From positions 1 to 49,421 of the forward strand of contig JAGWML010000001.1 in assembly GCA_028873155.1 (NCBI GenBank): a stretch of DNA of 49,421 bases. Direction: 5' to 3'. A model generated the notes under the pieces. That model was not told the origin of the DNA. It did no database searches and saw nothing but the letters and a program-made list of their open reading frames with translations. The DNA comes from Acidobacteriota bacterium (GTDB lineage Bacteria; Acidobacteriota; Terriglobia; Terriglobales; Acidobacteriaceae). This document shows, piece by piece, positions 41,582 to 49,421 of this stretch. A program made the position numbers and the translations under genes. How positions within the stretch are numbered: position 1 is the first letter of the stretch; every line of letters begins with the position of its first letter.

Positions 41582-42748
41582 CTACACCTCAAAGGAGAGC
41601 TGCGCCATCTCCCATCCCGCCTGCGTCGCTTTCGGCTCCGCCGCCAGGTCATACACCAGCCGCTCCAGCACCAGCCGCTTGTCCGGCGGCGACGAACGCA
41701 GCTCCAGATCCGCCCGCGCAATCAGCCGCAGCGCCCGTGTCAGTTCGCGCCTGCTCTTGTAGCGCCGAGCCTGCTGGATCAAACCCTCCGCCGCGAAGGG
41801 TGGAATCCGGAACCCCTGCCACAGCGCCTGCCAGATAGCCCGCGAATCCCGCACGTTCTTCTCCAATATCACCAGCATCTGGCGGAAGGTGCGCGCCAGC
41901 ATATACAAATGCCCGATCGCCGCATCCTCGCCCGCATCCGAGCTGTTCAGCAGTCCATGCAAAATCGCCACCGCCCGCGCTCGATTGTGCTGGCTGATCG
42001 CATCCGTCAGCTCATACAAAGACCGTTGCTTGGCTGCCAGCACCATCGTCTCCACATCGCCCAGCGTGATTTTTCCCCGTCCCTCGGTGTAGAGCAGCAG
42101 CTTTTCCAGCTCCGACGCAACCAGCATCATGTCCGCGCCGAGAGCGTCCACCAGCTCGCGCGCTGCCTCCGGCTCAATGCGCGTCCCGGCCTCCTGCGCC
42201 GTCACCGCCGCCCAGCGCATCGCATCGTCCTCATTCACGCGGGCCAGCTCCACCATCCCGCAATGCGCGCCCAGCGTCTCCGTCAGCCTCTCAAAGCGAT
42301 TCTTGTCTTCCATGTCCATGCGGCGGACGTCGCTGGTAATCCGTACAAAGTCCGCGAGGAACACCAGCACGGCCTGCGGGTTGGGAGACTTGAAGTAGCG
42401 GTCCAGCGCGGCAAATTCATCCTTCTTCGCTCCGCGCGTGTAGAGTTGCCGCACGCCGCGCACGAAAATCACCTGAAAAGGCGCCATCAACGATGGAGTC
42501 TGCGCGCGATCCAGCACCTCAAAGATTGAGGTGTTGGCAAGGTCCAGATCGGAGAGGCAGAAATCCCTCAGGTCCGGCGGAGCAAATCCTTTCAGCACCG
42601 CCGCACGGCAGCGGTCCTGCAGAAAGATCTCGTCGCCCACCAGCACATAACCCGGTCGCAGCGCGCCGTCGCCGGTCGCGGCGGCCTCCACTTCGGCCAC
42701 AAAGCGCCCTACAGCCGTAAACCCTGCGCCCCACCGCGTTCCGCTCAC
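41582..42748 (-). CDS. holA: DNA polymerase III delta subunit
   Basis: A 388-residue clamp-loader subunit that opens the beta clamp. The N-terminal AAA-like region has YVLVGDEIFLQDRC, VIFVRGVRQLYT and VLVFLADFVR. The helical middle has RELVDALGADMMLVASELEK, and the C-terminal domain ends with ALRLIARADLELRSSPPDKR. The GTG start at 42748 has GAGG upstream. It is downstream of lptE, as in many genomes, but a terminator at 43047-43095 and a 300-base gap suggest its own promoter. Confidence 0.92.
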   Translation of the reverse strand: MSGTRWGAGFTAVGRFVAEVEAAATGDGALRPGYVLVGDEIFLQDRCRAAVLKGFAPPDLRDFCLSDLDLANTSIFEVLDRAQTPSLMAPFQVIFVRGVRQLYTRGAKKDEFAALDRYFKSPNPQAVLVFLADFVRITSDVRRMDMEDKNRFERLTETLGAHCGMVELARVNEDDAMRWAAVTAQEAGTRIEPEAARELVDALGADMMLVASELEKLLLYTEGRGKITLGDVETMVLAAKQRSLYELTDAISQHNRARAVAILHGLLNSSDAGEDAAIGHLYMLARTFRQMLVILEKNVRDSRAIWQALWQGFRIPPFAAEGLIQQARRYKSRRELTRALRLIARADLELRSSPPDKRLVLERLVYDLAAEPKATQAGWEMAQLSFEV

Positions 42749-43046
42749 TCTGCCTCGCTCCGCGTTGACCGGTTGGTTCTCATTCCGTTCCAGAATAGCT
42801 GTCCGGGCTGTTCCTCAGCATCCTCAATTCGCACAGGTTGCCAACTTCCGCAACGCCACAGGACCGCTCTTCTGCCGGAACGCGCTCCCGCCCATGTCCG
42901 GTGTCCACTCGCTCCGAACCATCCACGGTTCTCATACCTTCGTAATCTGTCTCGCGCAACGTACACACACTCGGCGATTGCACGGCATTCGGACGATTTC
43001 TACACTGGGATTGGCCTCAGACGTACAGGCTGCAAGGCCCTCCCCC
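42749..43046. other. Intergenic region upstream of holA
   Basis: About 300 bases without a convincing gene. It should contain the holA promoter; a candidate is listed at 42931-42959. I see no RNA gene or repeat in it. Confidence 0.5.
42931..42959 (-). promoter_or_regulatory. Candidate holA promoter
   Basis: On the minus strand TTGCGC and TATGAG are 17 bases apart, with four of six matches each to the sigma-70 boxes, about 180 bases before the holA start. Confidence 0.3.
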
Positions 43047-43095
43047 AAAAACAACAAAGCTGGCGCGCGACTTTCACGAGCCGCTCCAGCTTTGT
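43047..43095 (-). terminator. Terminator after lptE
   Basis: On the minus strand ACAAAGCTGG (43095-43086) pairs perfectly with CCAGCTTTGT (43063-43054) and is followed by TGTTTTT. It starts inside the lptE stop region. Confidence 0.75.
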
Positions 43096-43616
43096 CAGAT
43101 CCCCTCCAGAACATCCGCCACAAGTGCTCGCGCAAAATCATGCGAGAGCCGTTCCACCGCCGCCGGGCTCTCGTCCAGAAATGTCGTCAGGTCCGTTGTC
43201 GACTGGTACTGCTCTCGAAAGACATAGCTCTTGTTCGCGTAGAGCACTTTGCCATCCCGCCCAGCAAGCTGGACCGATGCCACCACCGTCAGTAGAAAGC
43301 TCGAGGACTGCTGCGTCGCGGTGTTATAGGTCAGCGGCGCCATCGTCTCCTGCAGAATCGTCCCATGCAGCACCACATCCGGGTCACCGCCGGCATCCGG
43401 CGTCACGCGCAGCGATGTCCGCTCTGTAAACTCGCGAATGACCGCCTGCGTCATCGCAACTTCGGTGTGATAGTTGTTCGTCCGGGTGGCAAACACCGGC
43501 ACCGCCAGCGTGCGCGCATCCGGCGGCAGATGCGCCGCCGCGCCCAGCGTGTGATACCCGCACCCAGCCAAAGGCAGCAGCGCTCCCCCCACAACCATCG
43601 AATGCAGCCAGCGCAT
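43095..43616 (-). CDS. lptE: LPS-assembly lipoprotein LptE
   Basis: A 173-residue outer-membrane lipoprotein. MRWLHSMVVGGALLPLAGCG is a lipoprotein signal with lipobox LAGC. LAVPVFATRTNNYHTEVAMT and LTVVASVQLAGRDGKVLYAN fit the LptE/RlpB fold, and the C-terminal AVERLSHDFARALVADVLEG is the usual helix. LptE plugs the LptD barrel during LPS export. ATG 43616 lacks a strong ribosome-binding site; the frame is open further upstream. Its order before holA agrees with the conserved lptE-holA neighbourhood. Confidence 0.85.
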   Translation of the reverse strand: MRWLHSMVVGGALLPLAGCGYHTLGAAAHLPPDARTLAVPVFATRTNNYHTEVAMTQAVIREFTERTSLRVTPDAGGDPDVVLHGTILQETMAPLTYNTATQQSSSFLLTVVASVQLAGRDGKVLYANKSYVFREQYQSTTDLTTFLDESPAAVERLSHDFARALVADVLEGI

Positions 43617-43665
43617 CACCGTTTCAGTGTACTGAACCCGCCGCCCGCGACGTACCATAGCTGCT

Positions 43666-44085
43666 ATGACTTGGATTGGCTGGGCTCTGCTCTCTGCTCT
43701 CTTTGCCGCCGCAACGGCTCTTCTGGCCAAAGTCGGCGTCGCGCATGTGGACTCCAACCTCGCCACTGCAATCCGCACCAGCGTGGTTCTCGTCTTCGCC
43801 TGGGCCATTGCCATCGGCCTCGGCAAGCACGGTGAAATCCGCCTGCTCGACCGCCGCACCATTCTCTTCCTCACCCTGAGCGGCCTCGCCACCGGACTCT
43901 CCTGGATCTGCTACTTCCGCGCCCTGCAGCTCGGCCCCGCCTCGCGCGTCGCCCCGCTCGACAAGCTCAGCGTCCCACTCGTCCTCTTGTTCGCCTGGCT
44001 CCTGCTCGGAGAAAAGCTGAACGCCGCGGCCATCACTGGCGGACTGCTCATCACCGCCGGCGCCATCGTAATGGTCTTCGCCTGA
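43666..44085 (+). CDS. Half-size EamA membrane protein
   Basis: A 139-residue protein with about five transmembrane helices, one EamA unit. WALLSALFAAATALLAKVGV opens it, and LDKLSVPLVLLFAWLLLGEK carries the family's conserved LGEK. Full transporters have two such units, so this one would work as a dimer. The substrate is unknown. It lies 53 bases before aroK and is probably in one unit with it. Confidence 0.85.
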   Translation: MTWIGWALLSALFAAATALLAKVGVAHVDSNLATAIRTSVVLVFAWAIAIGLGKHGEIRLLDRRTILFLTLSGLATGLSWICYFRALQLGPASRVAPLDKLSVPLVLLFAWLLLGEKLNAAAITGGLLITAGAIVMVFA

Positions 44086-44138
44086 CGCCCGCTTTCTTAT
44101 ACTGGTCCCAGCGCTCCCCGTTTTGAGGAAAGGCCAGC

Positions 44139-44663
44139 TTGAACCCCCCGCACGCTCCCATTCGCCGCATCGTCCTCACCGGATTCATGGGCTCCGGTAA
44201 ATCCACTGTCGGCCCGCTCGTCGCCCAGCGCCTCGGCTGGCGCTTTCTCGACGCCGACAACGTCTTCGAGGCAGAAGCCGGCATGACCATCGCGGAGTTC
44301 TTCGCGCAACACGGCGAGCCCGCCTTCCGCGACCGCGAGCACGCCACTATCTCCCGCCTCGCCGGCACAGACGCCCTTGTTCTCGCTCTGGGCGGCGGCG
44401 CAATCGAGCGAGCCGAAACGCGCGCCCTGCTTCTCTCGCACTCTGGGACCCTCCTCGTCCATCTTGAAGTCACCCTGCCCACCACCCTCACTCGCTGCCG
44501 CGGCACTGAAGATACGCGCCCCATCCTCGCCGATCAGGCCAACCTCGAAGCCCGCTACCAGCGCCGTCTGCCGCATTACCGCACCGCCCACGTCTCCATC
44601 CCCGTCGACAACCTCACGCCCGATCAGGTCGCCGAAGCCATCCTCGCTGCCGCGGGCCTCTGA
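44139..44663 (+). CDS. aroK: Shikimate kinase
   Basis: A 174-residue kinase making shikimate 3-phosphate. LTGFMGSGKSTVGPLVAQRL contains the Walker A, FLDADNVFEAEAG holds the shikimate-binding Asp, ALGGGAI is the GGG site, and TRPIL is the lid. TTG 44139 has GGAAAGG five bases upstream; the next ATG would remove part of the P-loop strand. It precedes ctaB by 100 bases. Confidence 0.92.
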   Translation: MNPPHAPIRRIVLTGFMGSGKSTVGPLVAQRLGWRFLDADNVFEAEAGMTIAEFFAQHGEPAFRDREHATISRLAGTDALVLALGGGAIERAETRALLLSHSGTLLVHLEVTLPTTLTRCRGTEDTRPILADQANLEARYQRRLPHYRTAHVSIPVDNLTPDQVAEAILAAAGL

Positions 44664-44762
44664 CGCAGCCCGCATGTGCGCCACACCCAGCCTCCCGTCT
44701 TGGTATCATCAAATCAGGCTCCCAGCTTCCCGCCAAATGGCCTCTGCTGCGCCGTCTTTTCC

Positions 44763-45755
44763 ATGCCACCTGTTTCACATGCCGCAGCACCGGCTGGCCT
44801 TGTCCAGCACGCCGAGCACCACGCGCACGCAACGCTCCATGCCCCGCCACCCGGTGTCACCGCCACGCTCCTGCACGACTTCCGCGAGCTCTTCAAAGTC
44901 CGCGTCACCGGCCTCGTTCTCGTCACCGGATGGGCTGGCTTCTACCTCGGCTCCATGCAGTCCGGCATCTCTACGCTCCAGCGCGGTCTGCTCGACACTC
45001 TCTTCGGCATCGGCCTCGTCTCTGCCGGATCCGGCGCGCTCAATCAGGCCCTCGAGCGCTCCACTGACGCGCTGATGAAGCGCACCGTGGACCGCCCGCT
45101 TCCCAGCGGCCGCGTGCCGCTCTCTGTCGGCATTCTTCTTGGACTCGGCGCGCTTGGCCTCGGAGCATGGTGGCTCCTGCTCCACACCAATCTGCTCACC
45201 GTCTCGCTCGCTCTGCTCACGGCCTTCACCTACGTCGCCGTGTACACGCCGCTCAAGCGCGTCACCACCCTGGCCACCTTCATCGGGGCATTTCCCGGCG
45301 CCATGGGCCCCATGCTCGGCTGGACCGCCGCCCGCGGACGCATCGAGTGGCCCGCCGTCGCGCTCTTCGCCATCCTCTTCGTCTGGCAGTTTCCTCACTT
45401 CATGGCCATCGCCTGGATGTACCGCGACGAGTACGCGCGCGCAGGCATCCGCATGCTGCCCGTCGTTCAGCCGGACGGCTGGTCCACCGTCGTCGAGGCG
45501 CTCTTCTATGCCGCTGTCATGATCCCCGTCAGCCTCGCGCCCTGGCGTCTGGGCATGGCCGGCATCGTCTACGCCGCCATTGCTCTTGTGCTCAGCATCG
45601 TTTATCTCGCCTACACCATTCGCTTCGCTCGGATTCTGCGCGATATCCCTCCGGACGAAAGCCGCATGGTTGCCCGCGACCTGCTCAAGGTCAGCGTCAT
45701 TTATCTGCCGCTGCTGCTCACAGCGCTCATGCTCGGCGCGATTGCCAGACACTGA
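44763..45755 (+). CDS. ctaB: Protohaem IX farnesyltransferase
   Basis: A 330-residue membrane enzyme converting haem B to haem O for terminal oxidases. It has eight or nine transmembrane helices. VRVTGLVLVTGWAGFYLGS opens the core; NQALERSTDALMKRTVDRPLP is the prenyl-diphosphate-binding region, and YTPLKRVTTLATFIGAFPGA the second conserved loop. The N-terminus is an extended His/Ala-rich tail of about 45 residues, and the ATG at 44763 has no good ribosome-binding site; a GTG at 44676 is open upstream. The oxidase genes are outside the window; the DUF420 gene follows. Confidence 0.92.
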   Translation: MPPVSHAAAPAGLVQHAEHHAHATLHAPPPGVTATLLHDFRELFKVRVTGLVLVTGWAGFYLGSMQSGISTLQRGLLDTLFGIGLVSAGSGALNQALERSTDALMKRTVDRPLPSGRVPLSVGILLGLGALGLGAWWLLLHTNLLTVSLALLTAFTYVAVYTPLKRVTTLATFIGAFPGAMGPMLGWTAARGRIEWPAVALFAILFVWQFPHFMAIAWMYRDEYARAGIRMLPVVQPDGWSTVVEALFYAAVMIPVSLAPWRLGMAGIVYAAIALVLSIVYLAYTIRFARILRDIPPDESRMVARDLLKVSVIYLPLLLTALMLGAIARH

Positions 45756-45761
45756 GGCCCC

Positions 45762-46319
45762 ATGAACACCGTTGCCCCTGCTCCCAGTTCGCGTTCCGGC
45801 ACCGGCAGCGCGATCGCCGCCATTCTCGCCATCAGCGCGGCGGCTACGCTCTTTCTCTTCTGGCTCATCTACATCCATCCGGCGGCCGATGCAGCCAGCG
45901 TGCGCTTCGCATTCCTGCCCGGCCTCAATGCCGTGCTCAACGGACTCAGCGCCACCGCCCTCCTCATTGGCTATATCTTCATCCGTGCGCGCCGCATCGC
46001 CGCCCACCGCGCCTCCATGATCACGGCGTTCGTATTCTCCACGCTCTTCCTCGTCGGCTACATCGCCCACCACGCACTCCACGGCGATGTCCGCTATCCG
46101 CTCCATGCCGCATTCCGCACGTTCTATCTCTGGCTTCTCGGCAGCCACATCCTTCTAGCCACGCTCGCATTGCCGCTCGTTCTCGTAACCTTCTTCTTCT
46201 CGCTCTCTGGCCGCATTCCGCAGCACCGCAGAATCGCGCGCTGGACGTTCCCCATCTGGCTTTATGTCTCCGTCACCGGCGTCATCACCTACGTCATGCT
46301 CCGGCTCGCGCGAGGATAA
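45762..46319 (+). CDS. DUF420 membrane protein (CtaM-like)
   Basis: A 185-residue protein with five transmembrane helices. FLPGLNAVLNGLSATALLIG, HRASMITAFVFSTLFLVGYI and SHILLATLALPLVLVTFFF match DUF420. In Staphylococcus CtaM is needed for haem A oxidase assembly (established). It begins 6 bases after ctaB, supporting a role in cytochrome oxidase maturation. Several conserved His residues (HHALHG, SHILLA) could bind haem. Confidence 0.87.
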   Translation: MNTVAPAPSSRSGTGSAIAAILAISAAATLFLFWLIYIHPAADAASVRFAFLPGLNAVLNGLSATALLIGYIFIRARRIAAHRASMITAFVFSTLFLVGYIAHHALHGDVRYPLHAAFRTFYLWLLGSHILLATLALPLVLVTFFFSLSGRIPQHRRIARWTFPIWLYVSVTGVITYVMLRLARG

Positions 46320-46328
46320 CCATCTCGT

Positions 46329-46592
46329 ATGCCCGCTTCCCCACGGACACCCTTACCCGACGATGGCACGATCCAGCTCCTCCAGTGGGGCGGCTCCATG
46401 GTTGGCGCCGGCCTGCTGGCAGGGTTTCTGCTCCTTACCGTTCTCGGCGGATTCACGCCCACCGGCGCAACCACCAACACCGGCTGGTTCGCTCTCATCG
46501 TTGCGCTCATGTGCATCCCCTTCGGCGGCCTGCTGCTCCTCCTCGGCATCGCCAAATGGCTCCGCAACCGTACCCTGTCCCGCCGCGGCTGA
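46329..46592 (+). CDS. Small two-helix membrane protein
   Basis: An 87-residue protein starting 9 bases after the DUF420 gene, with membrane segments GAGLLAGFLLLTVLGGF and FALIVALMCIPFGGLLLLLG and a basic end (KWLRNRTLSRRG). No family is recognised. The spacing suggests an accessory membrane peptide of the ctaB-ctaM unit. Confidence 0.6.
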   Translation: MPASPRTPLPDDGTIQLLQWGGSMVGAGLLAGFLLLTVLGGFTPTGATTNTGWFALIVALMCIPFGGLLLLLGIAKWLRNRTLSRRG

Positions 46593-46726
46593 CCGGGATT
46601 CTTCTCGCGCTCCCTGCCCTCTCTTGCGTTCTACCCTTTTTGCGGTACACTTCGTTATTCGCAGCTTGCGACAACAACAAAGCTCGAATGACTGCACAAT
46701 TCAACCGGAATGCCGCTGGGGGGCCC

Positions 46727-47179
46727 ATGAAAGTCACTGACACCATCGCCACAGTCCTCAAGAACAAGGCCATCAATACGATCCTGTCCATCTCGCCGGA
46801 TCAGACCGTCTACGAGGCCCTGGAGATGATGGCCCGTCACGATGTCGGTGCGCTGCTTGTGCTCTCTGACTCCCGTCTCGTCGGCATCCTCTCTGAGCGC
46901 GACTACGCCCGCAAAGGCATTCTCATCGGCCATGCATCCAAAGAGACGCGCGTCCGCGAGATCATGACCAGCCCCGTCACCTTCGTCTCGCCGCAGCAGA
47001 CCGTCGACGAGTGCATGACCATCATGACGCAGCATCACTTCCGCCATCTGCCCGTGGTTCAGAACGACGCCGTCATCGGCCTCGTCTCCATCGGCGATCT
47101 CGTCAAATGGACAATCTCCGGCCAGGCCCACGCCATCGAGGCGCTCGAAGGCTACATTACCGGCGCATATCCAGCCTGA
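46727..47179 (+). CDS. CBS-domain pair protein
   Basis: A 150-residue cytoplasmic protein made only of two CBS domains. INTILSISPDQTVYEALEMM, ALLVLSDSRLVGILSERDYA, VREIMTSPVTFVSPQQTVDE and LPVVQNDAVIGLVSIGDLVK are the four half-units. Such proteins bind adenine nucleotides and regulate partners. ATG 46727 follows a GGGGGG run at close spacing; ATG 46688 is an alternative with 13 more residues. No partner is evident. Confidence 0.87.
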   Translation: MKVTDTIATVLKNKAINTILSISPDQTVYEALEMMARHDVGALLVLSDSRLVGILSERDYARKGILIGHASKETRVREIMTSPVTFVSPQQTVDECMTIMTQHHFRHLPVVQNDAVIGLVSIGDLVKWTISGQAHAIEALEGYITGAYPA

Positions 47180-47201
47180 TTCTTCGCGGAAGCTGCTCCC
47201 C

Positions 47202-47217
47202 GGCCGCAGGTGCGGCC
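47202..47217. terminator. Short hairpin between convergent CBS and permease genes
   Basis: GGCCGCA (47202-47208) and TGCGGCC (47211-47217) form a compact stem in the 47-base gap. There is no U-tract, so this is a weak candidate. Confidence 0.3.
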
Positions 47218-47226
47218 CCGGCGCTC

Positions 47227-48339
47227 CTACAGCGTGCGCTTGAACAACGGCGTCGCAAGAAGCAATGTCCCGATCCCAAATGTGAAGAGAAACAGCAGAT
47301 CCCCCTGGATTGCCGCGAATCCCCCGTCTTTTAAGAGAATTGCCTTGAACCCGTGAATCGCATACGTGAACGGATCGACGATCGCAATCGCCCGCAGCCA
47401 CGGCGGGAACGCCGCAATCGGATAAATCGCGCCCGACGGGAAGAACAGAAGCGTATTCAGCACTCCGAACATCGCGCGCGGCACCAGCGGATCGTCCACC
47501 CGCACCATCATCAGGAACATCATCCCGTTGAATGCAATTGAGGTGCCCACAATCAGCGCCAGCAGTTGCAGCAGCGCCAGTGGATGAAAGATCACTCCCA
47601 GCCCCGCCATCAAAGACCCAATCACCGTCAGCGAGATCCCGCTCAACACGGCCTTGATGGCCCCGGCGATGTTCAGCCCCATCACCAGTTCCAGCTTGGT
47701 GATCGGCGTCACCAGGTAGCCTTCATGCACGCCTCGCGCCTTGTCGTCGATATACAGCATGCCGCCGCCAATCATCACCGAGATATACATCGCCAGTGAG
47801 ATCGAACCCGACAGCAGGTACTTCATGTACTCGACAAACGGATACAACTCCACAATCTCCAGCGCAATGTTCTTCACCAGCCGCGGCTGAATCACCGGCT
47901 GATTCAGCGCATCCACCAGCGACTGCACCTCACCCTCAATGCTCCCGCTCATGAACTGGTCCGAGTTGTCCACCACCAGCCCCAGACGGGGCGCATCCTG
48001 CGCATACACGCGCCGCGAAAACTGCGCCGGAATAATCACCGCCGCATCCACGCGCCCCTCGCGTACATCGTCCCGCGCCTTGCTTTCGTCCGTGTACTCC
48101 ACGGCGTTGAAGGTCGCAATGTTGACCGCCACGGTGTCGAACGCCTCACGAATCTTCACCGCCTCCGGCCCGTGGTCGTAGTCCACAAAAGCCACGCGCG
48201 CTCCGCGAATCTTGCCTCCAAATGCATTGCCCAGAATGACCAGCTGCACCAGCGGCAGCATCATCGACATGATCATCAGCATCGGCGAGCGGAAGAACTT
48301 CCGCATCTCCCTTTCGACAATGGCAAGCATCCGGTTCAT
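47227..48339 (-). CDS. ABC-2 type transporter permease
   Basis: A 370-residue inner-membrane protein. A cytoplasmic start (MNRMLAIVEREMRKFFRSP) and first helix are followed by a periplasmic domain (about 45-165; RVAFVDYDHGPEAVKIREAF) and a cluster of five or six helices (ISVMIGGGMLYI, LTVIGSLMAGLGVI, LLFFPSGAIYPIAAFPPWLR). The shape is the YhhJ/DrrB-type exporter. ATG 48339 overlaps the ATPase stop by ATGA, giving translational coupling. Confidence 0.92.
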   Translation of the reverse strand: MNRMLAIVEREMRKFFRSPMLMIMSMMLPLVQLVILGNAFGGKIRGARVAFVDYDHGPEAVKIREAFDTVAVNIATFNAVEYTDESKARDDVREGRVDAAVIIPAQFSRRVYAQDAPRLGLVVDNSDQFMSGSIEGEVQSLVDALNQPVIQPRLVKNIALEIVELYPFVEYMKYLLSGSISLAMYISVMIGGGMLYIDDKARGVHEGYLVTPITKLELVMGLNIAGAIKAVLSGISLTVIGSLMAGLGVIFHPLALLQLLALIVGTSIAFNGMMFLMMVRVDDPLVPRAMFGVLNTLLFFPSGAIYPIAAFPPWLRAIAIVDPFTYAIHGFKAILLKDGGFAAIQGDLLFLFTFGIGTLLLATPLFKRTL

Positions 48340-49376
48340 GAGTTTGCTCCCGGTCGCGGAGGCATCGTAAACACGGCCTTCACCTGCTCATCGCGCAACT
48401 GCCGTCCTGTGTAGTGCACAAAGACATCGTCCAGCGATGTATTCTGCACGCTGAGCGAACTGAGCTGTTCTCCCAGCGATGCCGCCATCTCCACCAGTTG
48501 TGTCGTGGTCTGCGAGCCGTTCGACGTCAGCACGCGGTACACACCCGCCGACTGCGACTGCACCTCCGTCACATCCGGCAGCGCCCTCAGCCTGCCCATC
48601 CACTCATCGGACTCGCGCGCAAACTGCACCTCCACCACATTCGAACCCGGCACGCTCTGCTTCAGCTCCACCGGCGTGCCCAGCGCCACCAGCGTTCCAT
48701 GGTCCACAATCGCAATGCGGTCGCAGAGCCGGTCCGCCTCTTCCATGTAGTGCGTCGTCACCAGCATCGTCAGGTTGCGGGTCTTCTTCAGGTTGTTCAG
48801 CATCTCCCACACCGCAATGCGCGAAACCGGGTCCAGTCCCGTCGTCGGCTCATCCAGAAAGAAAATCCGTGGGTCGTGCACCAAGCCCCGCGCAATCTCC
48901 AGCCGCCGTCGCATGCCGCCCGAAAGTGTCTTCGTCTCCGCCGTGCGCCACTTCGCCAGGTCTACCGCCTCCAGCACTTCAGCGATATTCCGCTCGCGCT
49001 GCTCCCGCGGCACAGAGTAGAGCTTGGCATAGATGCTAAGGTTCTCTTCGACCGTCAGATCCTGGTCGCTCGTCAGCGCCTGCGGAATCACGCCAATCGC
49101 CCGCCGCACCGCATCCGCCTCCTTCATCACATCGTGACCCGCCACCAACGCGCGCCCGCTCGTCACCGGAATCAGCGTGGTCATCATGCGAATCAGCGTG
49201 CTCTTGCCCGCGCCGTTCGGCCCCAGCAGCCCGAAGATCTCCCCCTCTTTGACCGAAAAGCTCACGCCCTTCACTGCTTCAAACACGCCATACTTCTTGA
49301 CGATGTTCTCGACAGCGATCGCCGCCGGCGCCGTGCCGTTTTTCGCATTCACCGCGGGCTGAAGCGCGCTGCTCAT
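48336..49376 (-). CDS. ABC transporter ATP-binding protein
   Basis: A 346-residue ATPase. Walker A is LLGPNGAGKSTLIRM, the signature is LSGGMRRRLEIARGL, and Walker B is IFFLDEPTTGLDP, with the H-loop in VTTHYMEEADRLC. The C-terminal extension (VVEVQFARESDEWMGRLRAL) is of the DrrA kind and probably regulates the permease. It overlaps both neighbours by ATGA, so the three genes form one translationally coupled unit. Confidence 0.94.
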   Translation of the reverse strand: MSSALQPAVNAKNGTAPAAIAVENIVKKYGVFEAVKGVSFSVKEGEIFGLLGPNGAGKSTLIRMMTTLIPVTSGRALVAGHDVMKEADAVRRAIGVIPQALTSDQDLTVEENLSIYAKLYSVPREQRERNIAEVLEAVDLAKWRTAETKTLSGGMRRRLEIARGLVHDPRIFFLDEPTTGLDPVSRIAVWEMLNNLKKTRNLTMLVTTHYMEEADRLCDRIAIVDHGTLVALGTPVELKQSVPGSNVVEVQFARESDEWMGRLRALPDVTEVQSQSAGVYRVLTSNGSQTTTQLVEMAASLGEQLSSLSVQNTSLDDVFVHYTGRQLRDEQVKAVFTMPPRPGANS

Positions 49377-49421
49377 TGCTTCACCAACCTGCTCTTCGGG
49401 ATGTACACCTCGGCAATCATT
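49373..49421 (-). CDS. End of an upstream gene, likely HlyD-type membrane-fusion protein
   Basis: Reading from the window edge, the frame MIAEVYIPKSRLVKQ ends at TGA 49375-49373, which overlaps the ATG of the ATPase (ATGA). Membrane-fusion proteins in YhiI/YhhJ-like exporters end in similar beta-strand sequences, and they usually precede the ATPase gene, so the call is inferred from position and only 15 residues. Confidence 0.5.
   Translation of the reverse strand, partial: MIAEVYIPKSRLVKQ

Noticed and set aside
44775..46148. A 457-codon open frame opposite ctaB and DUF420
   Set aside because: Acidic low-complexity shadow of hydrophobic membrane genes on the other strand.
45167..46726. Long extension upstream of the CBS gene
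   Set aside because: It runs out of frame through ctaB, DUF420 and the small membrane protein, with an Arg/His-rich translation; the CBS domains begin at 46727.

Overview
The window looks like a chromosomal segment of an Acidobacteriota bacterium, probably class Terriglobia (inference). It is GC-rich and Gram-negative in character (LptE, TonB-like protein, secretin, AsmA). It has the bacillithiol gene bshA, an FG-GAP/ASPIC (CRTAC1) protein, a DUF4097 protein, a GntR-LacI hybrid regulator and a REP-associated transposase, a mix common in that phylum. I see no prophage, CRISPR array, plasmid functions or rRNA. About 48 protein genes and one tRNA-Val are supported, most of them housekeeping or envelope functions.

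Layout. 1-241 is the 5' part of an unknown minus-strand gene. 320-6714: a secreted cytochrome c, then a minus-strand row read pfkB-type kinase > secreted FG-GAP/ASPIC protein > GntR-LacI regulator > pncB, with tight spacing between the genes. 6854-9785: methyltransferase, small coiled-coil protein with a clear terminator, HlyC/CorC membrane protein. 9869-13406 (+): orphan membrane-fusion protein, TGSG-repeat DUF4097 protein, phosphoglycolate-phosphatase-like HAD, beta-helix-like membrane protein. 13448-17726: secreted small protein, SDR, 60-aa protein, NAD-binding protein, bshA and a ChbG/HpnK-type deacetylase. 17812-24159: tRNA-Val(TAC) and a minus-strand row carA > RAYT transposase > carB > HOGA1-like aldolase, in which the RAYT is flanked by inverted pairs of REP palindromes. 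24410-27379: an unknown membrane protein, lepB, a 264-bp MITE-like element and a secreted protein. 27509-31378: serine hydrolase and murQ (muropeptide recycling), then a TonB-like protein. 31790-34182: cpaB and a cpaC/rcpA-type secretin ending in a strong terminator. 34349-41578: DUF192, EAL-HDOD, AsmA, PP2C phosphatase, a propeller-like secreted protein, a DMT exporter and a hemerythrin. 41582-43616: holA and lptE. 43666-47179 (+): EamA protein, aroK, ctaB, DUF420 (CtaM-like), a small membrane protein and a CBS pair. 47227-49421 (-): the end of a putative membrane-fusion protein, an ABC ATPase and an ABC-2 permease, overlapping by ATGA junctions.

The two clearest non-genic discoveries are mobile. 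(1) At 26282-26545 lies a non-autonomous element with 24-bp terminal inverted repeats and CTAG target duplications; its right duplication supplies the TAG stop of the neighbouring gene. (2) The RAYT at 22293-22874 sits between carA and carB, bracketed by mirrored REP doublets, and the left doublet is translated as part of the RAYT C-terminus.

Several start codons were moved from the longest open frame to internal starts with better Shine-Dalgarno sites; each entry says where. All functional calls come from reading motifs, with no database search behind them.
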